This document shows, piece by piece, positions 35,196 through 43,009 of a stretch of 64,000 bases of DNA. Both the position numbers and the translations under genes were made by a program. Below the pieces are notes generated by a model, which searched no databases, was not told the origin of the DNA, and worked only from the letters and a program-made list of their open reading frames with translations. This DNA comes from Alphaproteobacteria bacterium (GTDB lineage Bacteria; Pseudomonadota; Alphaproteobacteria; Micavibrionales; Micavibrionaceae): positions 124,001-188,000 of the forward strand of contig NZDE01000010.1 of NCBI GenBank assembly GCA_002690045.1, in the 5' to 3' direction. Position 1 is the first letter of the stretch, and each line of letters starts with the position of its first letter.

Positions 35196-35288
35196 ATCAA
35201 ATTTCTCCATCAATGTTTGAATAGATCCATTTTCGATACGTTGCGTCTAAATGTCAAGGCGTACTGTAAAGTTATGCATGGGTTTTCG

Positions 35289-35321
35289 TAAAAAAAAGAC
35301 ACCTCACGGGTGGGTGAGGTG
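35289..35321 (-). terminator. Intrinsic terminator on the minus strand, upstream of the LysR gene
   Basis: Perfect 8-bp stem CACCTCAC / GTGAGGTG (35300-35307 and 35314-35321), 6-base loop; on the minus strand followed by TC and eight Ts. No annotated minus-strand gene precedes it, implying a short transcript from 35324-35459. Confidence 0.7.
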
Positions 35322-35323
35322 CT

Positions 35324-35359
35324 TTAGGTAAAACGAGTTGAACAGGAAGTTGTTTTCAT
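35324..35359 (-). CDS. Possible 11-codon leader peptide or peptide-coding small RNA
   Basis: ATG at 35357-35359 with GAGGGCG upstream encodes MKTTSCSTRFT, and the stop lies directly before the minus-strand terminator. It is divergent from the LysR gene, the usual position of a LysR target. The frame is too short to be sure; it may simply mark a small RNA. Confidence 0.2.
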   Translation of the reverse strand: MKTTSCSTRFT

Positions 35360-35459
35360 AAAAACGCCCTCAAATTCACGTTATACATAAGGCATAAATA
35401 TACATATTGTCTAATAATTATTTCTTATATATTTATAGCAAATATGTTATATGTGAAAT

Positions 35460-36290
35460 ATGAGCTATTATTTGTCGAATTTAAATTTAAATATGTTGTT
35501 GGTTTTTGATGCGGTTTGTCGGCATCGGAATATGACAGCAGCCGCACATGATTTGGGGCTAACTCAGCCTGCGGTATCCCGTTATATCAAGGAATTAAAA
35601 GATATTACGGGTACTGATTTTTTTATACGCGGTGCAAATGGGTATGAGCTGACCAATGAAGGGCATATATTCTGGCGCAAAGCGACGGATATATTGAGTA
35701 ATTGTGAAGTATTTACACGTAATGCGCAGGACGATTTCGACCCCGCGAAGGATGTGCATGTGAACTTAAGCCGTCATAATGTAAAAGATGCGTTTGAATT
35801 GTTATATCGCCGTGAAATTGCGGCATATTTAGGGTATGATTTTGATGTTCCACCAGATTATCTTAACGTAATGGACGTTAAGACATTAGAGTATTGTCCT
35901 GTTTGCTCTGTGCGTAGCCCATTTGCTAAGAAGCGCAAGATAACGATAGATGAATTCGTAAAAACACCACATTTAAAAGTCTACACAGGCAGTTCGCCAT
36001 CTGTATTTGATAAGGTTTTAGAAGACCTTGGCCTGTTTCAAGATACGCTTATTGAGGTGCCTGACTTGGCGTCTGTTCTGGTGATGTTAAAACAAACAGA
36101 TATGTTATTCTTCGCTTTAAAAGATCATGCAGAAGCCTTTTGTGCGCAAGACCCTGATTTAGTCATGTTAGATTCAGTCGACTTTTCTTTGCCATCCATG
36201 CAATTAAACTTGTATTGGAACAAAACTAACGATGCCTATAAGCCGAATATGTGGCTACGCTCATTTATTAAGCAAACATTGGGCGCTTAA
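35460..36290 (+). CDS. LysR family transcriptional regulator
   Basis: 276 residues, slightly short for the family (about 300). The winged helix-turn-helix is at residues 10-70: LLVFDAVCRHRNMTAAAHDL, then LTQPAVSRYIKEL and FFIRGANGYELTNEG. The effector domain is weakly LysR-substrate-like and contains two cysteines in a CPVCS motif that might bind metal or be redox-active. The region upstream is very AT-rich. The short minus-strand unit at 35289-35359 diverges from it and could be its target. Confidence 0.88.
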   Translation: MSYYLSNLNLNMLLVFDAVCRHRNMTAAAHDLGLTQPAVSRYIKELKDITGTDFFIRGANGYELTNEGHIFWRKATDILSNCEVFTRNAQDDFDPAKDVHVNLSRHNVKDAFELLYRREIAAYLGYDFDVPPDYLNVMDVKTLEYCPVCSVRSPFAKKRKITIDEFVKTPHLKVYTGSSPSVFDKVLEDLGLFQDTLIEVPDLASVLVMLKQTDMLFFALKDHAEAFCAQDPDLVMLDSVDFSLPSMQLNLYWNKTNDAYKPNMWLRSFIKQTLGA

Positions 36291-36304
36291 CTCCCGCAAG
36301 AGAA

Positions 36305-36347
36305 GATAAAAAAAAGCCCGGTGCGTGATTCTGACGCGCCGGGCTTT
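36305..36347 (-). terminator. Strong terminator between LysR and GGDEF genes (bidirectional)
   Basis: 14-bp stem with one G-U pair (36313-36326 with 36334-36347; core AAAGCCCGG / CCGGGCTTT). On the minus strand it is followed by eight Ts, so it mainly ends the GGDEF gene; on the plus strand the T run is short. Confidence 0.85.
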
Positions 36348-36419
36348 GGGGAGTTCACTTGCTAGGGTTTGGGTTTACGGTTAGGGAGGTCGCAAGTGAT
36401 TTTGTTCGGTTAATGTGGG

Positions 36420-37187
36420 TTACTGGTGTAGTGTGAGGACCGAAATCTCCCCTTTAAAAAGTTGGTGGTTTAAATCTTCTTCTTTGGTTGTAATAAGCTC
36501 TTCTTTTTGTTTATTTTGTTTTTTATCTTCATAAAGTGTGTCGTCTGCAGCGCTCATAATGTTTTCAATTGTGGCGCCTTTGTTAAAATCTTTTAGGCCG
36601 ACTGATGCGCGAATATCAATTGTTTCGCCTTCCCATTCGATCGACAGCTTGTTTAGTGCAACAGCCATTTCTTGTGCACGGCCTATCGCAAGCTCAGCAT
36701 TTGTATCTGCAAAGATTACAACATACTCGTCACCGCCAAGGCGGGCTGCTGTATCAAATGTGCGTACCGACTCGTTTAGAAAGTCTGCAACGCATTTCAG
36801 GCATTCATCACCAGCTTGATGGCCAAATGTGTCATTGATTTGCTTGAAATTATCAAGGTCGATCATAACTAATAGGCCGCCAGCGCTGTGGCCGCGGTTG
36901 ATGCGGTCAACTTCAACGGCGAAGGCACGTTCAAACTGACGGCGGTTGGCTAGGCCAGTCATAAAATCAGTATCGGCAACTTTTTCTAAAGCCATAATTT
37001 CTTCTTGTTGTTCAGCGATGACCGTTTGTGCTTCTTTTAAGTTTTGTTGCATCGCTGAGAAAATTGATAAGGCTTTGGCTGCGAAGTTATTGTTATCTTT
37101 ATTTGCAAACAAATCCTGTAAATCTTTTACTGTGGGTGCATAGCCATTCTGTGTAAAACCCGCTATTTCTGATGGCTGTGTCAACAT
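36420..37187 (-). CDS. Diguanylate cyclase (GGDEF), single output domain
   Basis: 255 residues. A helical N-terminus (about 1-85, partly coiled coil: QNLKEAQTVIAEQQEEIMAL) leads into a GGDEF domain with DTDFMTGLANRRQFE, MIDLDNFKQINDTFGHQAGD and the active-site RLGGDEY. An RxxD inhibitory site (RTFD) sits five residues before GGDEY, so the enzyme should be product-inhibited. It makes c-di-GMP from two GTP. No membrane helix or known sensor domain. ATG 37185-37187 follows GAGTGAGG; a TTG six codons upstream is less likely. Confidence 0.92.
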   Translation of the reverse strand: MLTQPSEIAGFTQNGYAPTVKDLQDLFANKDNNNFAAKALSIFSAMQQNLKEAQTVIAEQQEEIMALEKVADTDFMTGLANRRQFERAFAVEVDRINRGHSAGGLLVMIDLDNFKQINDTFGHQAGDECLKCVADFLNESVRTFDTAARLGGDEYVVIFADTNAELAIGRAQEMAVALNKLSIEWEGETIDIRASVGLKDFNKGATIENIMSAADDTLYEDKKQNKQKEELITTKEEDLNHQLFKGEISVLTLHQ

Positions 37188-37402
37188 ATTAAATACCTCA
37201 CTCAATCTACCTTTTCGTCAAATGGCTCAAAAATTTTGCCCCAACCATTTGCTCTCGGAAACATATATGCGAAGGCTATGCCAAAGTAAGAAAAAGCCGT
37301 GTTTTCAGTAGGTGAGTATGTTATAACAGATTTTATTAAACGTATTTTCTTTACGTATCTGCATCATATGCGGCGATTATTACCGCATCAGCTAGGAAAA
37401 AA

Positions 37403-38290
37403 ATGCCGCTTTCCAAAATGAGGGGATCAAAATTGCCTAATCAGAAATTTTATACATATGTGTTTCGCCTATCTGGCATGGCGCTTGGGGTATGTCTGTC
37501 TTTATTCGCTGTGCCGCACGCGCAGGCTGAGTATAATCCGTTATTGCAGGACATGGCAGGGCATAAGGCTGTTTATGAGATAAGCCTTGCGAAGGCAAAA
37601 CCAGGGGTGCAAGTTGTTGGTATATCAGGGCAAGTGGCCTATGAGATTAAACATGATTGTCTTGGCTGGAATACGCGGTTTGATTTTGATATGGAGTATA
37701 CTTATATAAGCCAAGCACCCTTGCGCGTAAGAAGCACGATCACTAGCTATGAAAATATGGGGGATTGGTCTTATAATTATCATCTGGAGCGTAAGGCTAA
37801 GGGCACAGTGATTGATGGACGAAAAGGCTATGCTATACGCAAGGAAGATGGTTTGCATGTAAATGAAGAGCAGCCTGAGCAGAAGGAAAGTGTATTTGAT
37901 TTGCCTGTATTGTTCCCGATGGCGCATACGCATGAAATTATTCAAAAAGCTAAGCAAGGCAAACGCTTTTTTTCGGCAGATATCTTTGATGGCTTTGATG
38001 GCACGGGCGTGATGAACGTAAATACGGTTATTACGCCATTGGGTGATCGTATGGCTTATAATCGCGGTGATCACGTGGCCGCGCTTAACGGCGATGATCA
38101 TGAATATTGGCGTGTGAGTCTTGGTTACTTCCCGCGTGATAACCATGATGAAGCACAAAGCATTTATGAAATGCGTGCGACATTATATGATAATGGCGTG
38201 TTGGATGATGTCTTGCTGAATTATCATGATTATGAGATTTCACAAGAGCTTAAATCTATTGAATATTTGCCAGAACAGCAGTGCGAATAG
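37403..38290 (+). CDS. eipB: Cell-envelope integrity protein EipB (DUF1849)
   Basis: 295 residues with a signal peptide (cleavage after AQA, about residue 42). The mature part is predicted beta-rich (ISGQVAYEIKHDC, WNTRFDFDMEYTY, RVRSTITSYENM), like the beta-spiral of Brucella EipB. Two cysteines, one early (HDCLGW) and one at the extreme C-terminus (EQQCE), match the conserved disulfide of the family. Periplasmic; in Brucella it supports envelope integrity under stress. AGGA lies 7 bases before the ATG. Confidence 0.82.
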   Translation: MPLSKMRGSKLPNQKFYTYVFRLSGMALGVCLSLFAVPHAQAEYNPLLQDMAGHKAVYEISLAKAKPGVQVVGISGQVAYEIKHDCLGWNTRFDFDMEYTYISQAPLRVRSTITSYENMGDWSYNYHLERKAKGTVIDGRKGYAIRKEDGLHVNEEQPEQKESVFDLPVLFPMAHTHEIIQKAKQGKRFFSADIFDGFDGTGVMNVNTVITPLGDRMAYNRGDHVAALNGDDHEYWRVSLGYFPRDNHDEAQSIYEMRATLYDNGVLDDVLLNYHDYEISQELKSIEYLPEQQCE

Positions 38291-38439
38291 GCGTGTTGTC
38301 GTGCTGTGTAGAAAAAAGCTGTTAAATTGATGTATTGGCTTTAAATTTTAATGATTTTGCAATACTATCCTTGTAACCTATATTACTAATAAAAATAATG
38401 AATCTTATATTGACCAGAGCTTAGGGTATCGATTTTAAA

Positions 38440-38811
38440 ATGAGCAAGACAGTCTTAATTGTCGAAGACAATGAACTAAACATGAAATTATTTAATGACC
38501 TGCTTGAAGCGCATAACATTAATACGCTTCAAACGAAAGATGGTCGTGAAGTGCTGGACATCGCACGGGAAAAGAAACCTGATTTGGTCATAATGGATAT
38601 TCAGTTGCCCGAAGTTTCTGGTTTGGAAGTAACCAAATGGTTGAAAGCTGATGATGAGCTAAAAAGCATCCCTGTTGTGGCCGTGACCGCTTTCGCTATG
38701 AAAGGTGATGAGCAGAAAATCCGTGAAGTTGGCTGTGATGATTATATATCTAAGCCGATATCGGTTGCCCATTTCATGGAAGTTGTACAAAAGCATTTGA
38801 ATGCTGAGTAA
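38440..38811 (+). CDS. divK: Single-domain response regulator DivK
   Basis: 123 residues, only a receiver domain, very close in pattern to Caulobacter Div[21 protein letters not shown], phospho-Asp in [15 protein letters not shown], the [14 protein letters not shown] loop and YISKPIS. In alphaproteobacteria it shuttles phosphate between PleC and DivJ and, when phosphorylated, lowers CtrA activity, setting cell fate. It is 17 bases upstream of pleD, the conserved gene order. Confidence 0.96.
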   Translation: MSKTVLIVEDNELNMKLFNDLLEAHNINTLQTKDGREVLDIAREKKPDLVIMDIQLPEVSGLEVTKWLKADDELKSIPVVAVTAFAMKGDEQKIREVGCDDYISKPISVAHFMEVVQKHLNAE

Positions 38812-38828
38812 TAAATGAAGGAAGACGA

Positions 38829-40277
38829 ATGTCTGCACGTATTTTAGTCGTTGATGATATTTTGCCAAACGTAAAATTGCTGGAAGCCAAGCTTGTCAGT
38901 GAATATTACGATGTTATTACGGCGACCAATGGTGAAGATGCCTTACGCCGCGTTAAAGAAGATGGGCCTGACCTTGTGTTGCTTGATGTGATGATGCCTG
39001 GCATGGATGGTTTTGAAGTTTGTAAGCGTATTAAGGAAGCCCCTGAAACATCGCATGTGCCTGTTGTTATGGTTACGGCGCTGACCGATGTACAAGACCG
39101 CGTTAAAGGCCTTGAGAGCGGCGCTGATGATTTCCTCAGTAAGCCTATTAATGATACAGCGCTTATGGCGCGTGTGCGCTCACTTGTACGCCTTAAGATG
39201 ACAATTGATGAGTGGCGCGTACGCTCTAATGCGGCGAACACACTTGGCGTGATGGATGATTCAGGCGCTGTGATGAATGAACCTGTACAGGGCGCGCAGC
39301 TTTTATTAGTCGAAGACCAAGACTTTGAAGTTGATAAAATCAAATCATCTTTGGCATCAGATGATAATATTATTATTCAAGCACGCAGTGGTATGCAAGC
39401 GCTTGAATATGCGCGCGAGCGTGAATTTGATTTGATCGCTATCTCATTGAATCTGGGCGGGGAAGATGGTCTGCGCCTATGTTCACATATACGTTCCAAT
39501 GAACGTACGCGTCAGATTCCTATTATTATGATTGCCTCGCCGGATGATATGCCGCGCGTTGCCCACGGCCTAGAAATTGGTGCACATGATTATATTATGC
39601 GCCCAATTGATAAAAATGAGATGTTAGCACGTGCGCGTACACAAATTCGCCGTAAGCGTTTCCAAGAGCGTTTGCGCTCCAACTATGAGAACAGCTTGAA
39701 CATGGCGCTGACGGATCAGCTGACGGGGCTTTACAACCGCCGTTATTTTGAAGTCCATATGGAGAAATTGTTAGAAGACAACAAGACCAGCGCAAAGAAC
39801 CTTTGTGTGCTGTACATGGATATCGACAAGTTCAAAAGCGTTAACGATACATGGGGCCACAATGTCGGGGATGAAGTGTTGAAGGTCTTCGCTAATCGCC
39901 TGAAAGACAATATGCGTAGTTTCGATATGCTTGCCCGTTTAGGTGGTGAAGAATTTGTCGCCGTATTACCAGATGTGTCACAGGAAAAGGCGCTTTATGT
40001 TGCCGAACGTCTACGCCGTATTGTAGCGGATGAGACCTTCCCGTGTTCTGTGCCTGATGGCCATTTGCCGATTACCACATCAATGGGTGGCGTATTGGTA
40101 GAAGGTGGTGATCACCCGATCCCAACTTTGTTGGAACGCGCCGATGGTGAGTTGTATAAGGCTAAAGAAGGCGGCCGTAACCGTGTATTCTTTGAAAATA
40201 TTGGTGAACTCAATCCTGATGACTTCGAAATTATTGAACGCGAAGATCTGGGCAGCGAACTTAATCAAGCGCAATAA
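38829..40277 (+). CDS. pleD: Response regulator/diguanylate cyclase PleD
   Basis: 482 residues with the PleD layout: receiver 1 (phospho-Asp in VLLDVMMPGMDG, KPI lysine), a second degenerate adaptor receiver (about 155-275, ISLNLGGEDGL without a clear acceptor Asp), and a GGDEF domain with ALTDQLTGLYNRRYFE, YMDIDKFKSVNDTWGHNVGD and RLGGEEF. The inhibitory RxxD (RSFD) lies five residues before GGEEF. It is activated by phosphorylation and makes c-di-GMP at the differentiating pole. Operon with divK. Confidence 0.97.
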   Translation: MSARILVVDDILPNVKLLEAKLVSEYYDVITATNGEDALRRVKEDGPDLVLLDVMMPGMDGFEVCKRIKEAPETSHVPVVMVTALTDVQDRVKGLESGADDFLSKPINDTALMARVRSLVRLKMTIDEWRVRSNAANTLGVMDDSGAVMNEPVQGAQLLLVEDQDFEVDKIKSSLASDDNIIIQARSGMQALEYAREREFDLIAISLNLGGEDGLRLCSHIRSNERTRQIPIIMIASPDDMPRVAHGLEIGAHDYIMRPIDKNEMLARARTQIRRKRFQERLRSNYENSLNMALTDQLTGLYNRRYFEVHMEKLLEDNKTSAKNLCVLYMDIDKFKSVNDTWGHNVGDEVLKVFANRLKDNMRSFDMLARLGGEEFVAVLPDVSQEKALYVAERLRRIVADETFPCSVPDGHLPITTSMGGVLVEGGDHPIPTLLERADGELYKAKEGGRNRVFFENIGELNPDDFEIIEREDLGSELNQAQ

Positions 40278-40313
40278 AAAAAGTGACCTTTGCCGCTTAT
40301 GTGCAAAGGTCAC
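40276..40313 (-). terminator. Intrinsic terminator on the minus strand
   Basis: Perfect 11-bp stem GTGACCTTTGC / GCAAAGGTCAC (40283-40293 and 40303-40313), 9-base loop; on the minus strand followed by seven Ts. On the plus strand there is no T tract, so it belongs to the small gene at 40353, although it touches the pleD stop. Confidence 0.85.
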
Positions 40314-40352
40314 CCCGTAATAAAATATCTTTATAAAAAAGTATTTATAAAA

Positions 40353-40457
40353 TTACTGACCAAGAGCTAAAGGTGCAGGTTTTGGCTGCTCGACCTTTAT
40401 TTCTGTGGCTGGAGTTTCTTCTTCAATAGTATCTACTGTATTAAAATCGTTTTTCAT
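40353..40457 (-). CDS. Small acidic protein, 34 residues
   Basis: ATG at 40455-40457 with AGGGAG 7 bases upstream; 34 codons, TAA stop, and a strong minus-strand terminator 40 bases further. The peptide begins MKNDFNTVDTIEEE, continues Glu/Pro/Val-rich, and ends PAPLALGQ. No membrane helix, no cysteine. Complete expression signals make it a likely real gene. It could be a regulatory peptide or a modified-peptide precursor (acidic leader, short non-polar tail), but no maturation enzyme is next to it. Three copies of a 12-bp repeat lie upstream. Confidence 0.55.
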   Translation of the reverse strand: MKNDFNTVDTIEEETPATEIKVEQPKPAPLALGQ

Positions 40458-40544
40458 TGGGAATCTCCCTTTAAATATAAGTTTTTAAATACCAGCTACT
40501 CCACCAACAGCCTAGGAAAACGCTGTAAGGATCGTCAAAAAAAC

Positions 40545-40600
40545 TTTTTAATGTGCTGTTATTAAATAATATTTTTTTTAATGCACGGTTTCTAATGTGC
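40545..40600. repeat. Three 12-bp direct repeats between divergent small genes
   Basis: TTTTTAATGTGC (40545-40556), TTTTTAATGCAC (40575-40586) and TTTCTAATGTGC (40589-40600), consensus TTTYTAATGYRC, between the 34-residue gene (minus) and the lipoprotein gene (plus). Could be regulator-binding sites; spacing is uneven (30 and 14 bases). Confidence 0.5.
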
Positions 40601-40666
40601 TTTGCGTTTGTCGTGAAGTGGACAAGAACAGGCGCAAATATATATAAATAAGTAGGGAGATTAGCC

Positions 40667-40858
40667 ATGAAGCGTTATATGACCATAGTTGTTATTTTAT
40701 GCACCCTTGCAGCCTGTCAGAGCAGGCCTGCAACACAAGACGAAATGGATAAGCTGGATGCCGCGCGCGAATGGCAAGATAAAGTTCGGTCAGAAGAAAT
40801 TCATCATCCGCGCTGTGATATACGGCCAAGCGGGACAGGGACGTGTGTGACGCGTTAA
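40667..40858 (+). CDS. Small lipoprotein
   Basis: 63 residues with an N-terminal lipoprotein signal: MKRYMTIVVILCTLAAC, lipobox LAAC with Cys at residue 17. The mature part of about 47 residues is charged, with two more cysteines near the end (PRCDIRP, GTCVTR) that may form a disulfide. GGGAG lies upstream of the ATG. No family recognised. It ends 8 bases from the stop of the convergent unknown gene. Confidence 0.7.
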   Translation: MKRYMTIVVILCTLAACQSRPATQDEMDKLDAAREWQDKVRSEEIHHPRCDIRPSGTGTCVTR

Positions 40859-40866
40859 TTTTGACT

Positions 40867-41757
40867 TTATAAGCCGTATTTTTGTAAGGCGTTTTCACGG
40901 TAAGTTTGTATTGCTTCATTCAATGGCGCAAGGTCGTCCTTACATTTATATGTATGGCAGTTACGGTTTTGGGCCGTATAAACGGGCAATTTGAGGGCTT
41001 TTGCGCCTGAAACGGTTTGTGTAATACGTAGCTGCGGTGTGGAATCGCTATTCATGGCCTGAGGGATAATAATGTCAGTCACATTAAACCCAATATTATC
41101 GATAAAACTTAATGTTGCACTTAACCAGTCTTTTTCGAATTTGTTTTTTAGGTCATCAAAAGCGGCTTGCGTTGCTTGATCTTTAAGGCCAGCTCGTTTT
41201 AGTTGTGCCATTTTACGGGCCAAGCCGCTATATTTTTGCGGAGAAAAGCCAATGCCTAGCTCTGTTATCACGCGGGCGCGGCCTTGTGCTTCACATGACT
41301 TGAGGGCATGCTTGTACATATCTTTGAATAGCGTCAAATCTTGAAGATGTATGGTAGAGTTTACAAGGCTTTCTTCTATTTTTGTACAGTCTCTACGGCG
41401 CGTATCGGTGTCTCGTATAAGGTGCAACATACGCAAAAAACCGCAGGATTCATTATTTGGGTTCATGAACATTGTTTGTTCATAGCGCGTTTCGCCCTTT
41501 TGACGCTGTAGCTGATAATCAACAACATAGTTAAATGGAATGGTATTGCCCACCCAGTTTGCTTGTTTTGCTAAAGCGCGTTGCCATGCTTTAATAAGGC
41601 TGTAATCGCCCAAATTATCGGCATGACGATGCATGACAGGTGTTAGGCTGCCCTCTGTATTTTTGGCCTCGTCCAATACATTCTGCGGAATATATAGTGG
41701 TCGAGCATTATACATATTTATGTTGGTCATTTTGTCTTTATAAGGAGGCGGGGGCAA
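40867..41757 (-). CDS. Hypothetical protein, probably secreted, start codon unclear
   Basis: 296 residues from a TTG at 41755-41757, beginning with a proline run (MPPPPYKDK). Soluble, helical, six or more cysteines (ESCGF, RRDCTK, KSCEAQ, NRNCHTYKCKDD), which suits a periplasmic protein. The frame stays open for 30 more codons upstream (to the TAA at 41848-41850), and that extension reads as a signal peptide (KVLLGIIFCYVICRSYA), but it contains no ATG, GTG or TTG. Either a rare start such as ATT (41806-41811) is used or the start has been lost. Family not recognised. Confidence 0.55.
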   Translation of the reverse strand: MPPPPYKDKMTNINMYNARPLYIPQNVLDEAKNTEGSLTPVMHRHADNLGDYSLIKAWQRALAKQANWVGNTIPFNYVVDYQLQRQKGETRYEQTMFMNPNNESCGFLRMLHLIRDTDTRRRDCTKIEESLVNSTIHLQDLTLFKDMYKHALKSCEAQGRARVITELGIGFSPQKYSGLARKMAQLKRAGLKDQATQAAFDDLKNKFEKDWLSATLSFIDNIGFNVTDIIIPQAMNSDSTPQLRITQTVSGAKALKLPVYTAQNRNCHTYKCKDDLAPLNEAIQTYRENALQKYGL

Positions 41758-41830
41758 TATGTCAATATCTGGTTGGGCATAGCTTCTGCATATGACGTAG
41801 CAGAAAATAATACCTAAAAGTACTTTTGAT

Positions 41831-41866
41831 AAAACACCCCCCTTGTATTAGGGGGTGTTTTTTGTG
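41831..41866 (-). terminator. Intrinsic terminator after the hsp20 pair (bidirectional)
   Basis: 11-bp stem AAAACACCCCC / GGGGGTGTTTT (41831-41841 and 41851-41861). T-rich on both sides: TTTT on the minus strand, six Ts on the plus strand. Confidence 0.8.
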
Positions 41867-41868
41867 CC

Positions 41869-42462
41869 TTAAGCCGCTGATTTAATATCTATGACTTTAT
41901 TGCCTTTAGGTTTTTCTAATGCCTTACGTGGCATGGTTATGGTGAGGACGCCGTTTTTAAATTGGGCGCCTATATCATCCGCGACGGCATCGGCAGGAAG
42001 CGTTAAAACGCGCTGGAATGTGCCGTAAGAGCGCTCCACACGATGAAAATTTTTGTCTTTATTTTCGGTTTCTGATTTTTTCATGCCGCTAATGGTCAGC
42101 ATGTTGTCATCAGAAAGTTCCAATGTGACGTCTTTCTCATCAACGCCGGGGATTTCGACCGTAATTGTGTAGGCTTTGTCCGTTTCGGCAATATCAATAT
42201 TGGGTCTCAAGGTTGTGTCAGTAAACATAGACTGTCCCGTGATTGACGGGAATGTCTGGAAGGCCGAAAAGACATCGCCGAATAAGCGGTCAATATCACT
42301 ATGTAGCGCGGCGAGTGGGGACGTATCATATAAAGACGTTAAATTCCGCCCGCCGTAATTACGCCCTTGTATTCGGTCGGCGACAGCGCTGTGACGTGGT
42401 GCGTCTTTCTGTTCGTCTTTTAACCAATTCCAAGGGGCTAGTTTTTGAATGTTTACACTCAT
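41869..42462 (-). CDS. Small heat-shock protein (Hsp20, class with long N-terminus)
   Basis: 197 residues. A disordered N-terminus of about 85 residues is followed by an alpha-crystallin domain (RPNIDIAETDKAYTITVEIP, DNMLTISGMKK, YGTFQRVLTLP, FKNGVLTITMPR) and a Lys-rich tail with an IxI-like VIDI motif for oligomer assembly. It is an ATP-independent holdase. AGGAGG precedes the ATG. It lies 76 bases downstream of a second Hsp20 gene with a perfect hairpin in between. Confidence 0.93.
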   Translation of the reverse strand: MSVNIQKLAPWNWLKDEQKDAPRHSAVADRIQGRNYGGRNLTSLYDTSPLAALHSDIDRLFGDVFSAFQTFPSITGQSMFTDTTLRPNIDIAETDKAYTITVEIPGVDEKDVTLELSDDNMLTISGMKKSETENKDKNFHRVERSYGTFQRVLTLPADAVADDIGAQFKNGVLTITMPRKALEKPKGNKVIDIKSAA

Positions 42463-42495
42463 GATTTAGTCCTCCTTTTGATTGAAGTGATATGC

Positions 42496-42530
42496 ACGGA
42501 TACGGCACAGCTAGGTCATGCCGTATCCGT
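42496..42530 (-). other. Perfect 12-bp hairpin between the two hsp20 genes
   Basis: ACGGATACGGCA / TGCCGTATCCGT (42496-42507 and 42519-42530) with an 11-base loop and no T tract on either strand. Likely an RNA stability or processing element, or partial terminator, that adjusts the ratio of the two chaperones. Confidence 0.5.
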
Positions 42531-42538
42531 AAGCTCGT

Positions 42539-43009
42539 TTATTTCTTATCGTGGCTTAGCTTGCCAGTTTCAGCCTTAATTTTAATCATCTTTGGCTTCT
42601 TCTCTTCTGGTATTTCACGTTCAAGATCAATCATCAACAACCCGTCTTTTAGGTTGGCGCCGTTGACTTTGATATGGTCGTCTAGGCGGAAGCTGCGTTC
42701 GAACGCGCGTGAAGCAATGCCGCGGTAGAGGTATTCTACAGCATCATTATCTTTATCATGCGCTTGCATGTCGCCTGTTACAGTGAGTGTGTTGTCATTT
42801 TGCACAATATTAAGATCAGCTTCTTTGAATCCAGCAACCGCCATGGTTATGCGGTACAGGTTCTCACCGTATTTCTCAATATTATGGGGTGGGTAATGGT
42901 CTTGTTGTGCGGCTGATTTTTCGTCAAAGAACGTATCAAAAAGATCATTGAAACGGTCAAAGCCAACACTGCGCCGAAGCAGCGGCGTCATCGTTAATAC
43001 ATTTGTCAT
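42539..43009 (-). CDS. ibpA: Small heat-shock protein IbpA type
   Basis: 156 residues. N-terminus TPLLRRSVGFDRFNDLFD is characteristic of IbpA-type proteins. The alpha-crystallin domain has NLYRITMAVAGFKEADLNI, LTVTGDMQ, IASRAFERSFRL and LKDGLLMIDLERE, with a PKMIKI tail motif. It binds aggregating proteins during heat stress and hands them to DnaK/ClpB. AGGAG lies 6 bases before the ATG and is probably masked by a ROSE-like hairpin. First gene of a probable two-gene hsp20 operon. Confidence 0.93.
   Translation of the reverse strand: MTNVLTMTPLLRRSVGFDRFNDLFDTFFDEKSAAQQDHYPPHNIEKYGENLYRITMAVAGFKEADLNIVQNDNTLTVTGDMQAHDKDNDAVEYLYRGIASRAFERSFRLDDHIKVNGANLKDGLLMIDLEREIPEEKKPKMIKIKAETGKLSHDKK

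Noticed and set aside
37625-38158. Minus-strand frame of 177 codons
   Set aside because: Antisense to eipB, with composition unlike the neighbours.
38330-38400. CtrA box upstream of divK
   Set aside because: TTAA elements are present but not with the TTAA-N7-TTAA spacing.
38906-39343. Minus-strand frame of 145 codons
   Set aside because: Antisense to the highly conserved pleD receiver domains.
41865-43009. Frameshifted duplicate of one hsp20 gene
   Set aside because: The two proteins differ in length, N-terminus and sequence, and each has its own ribosome-binding site; they are two distinct small heat-shock genes.
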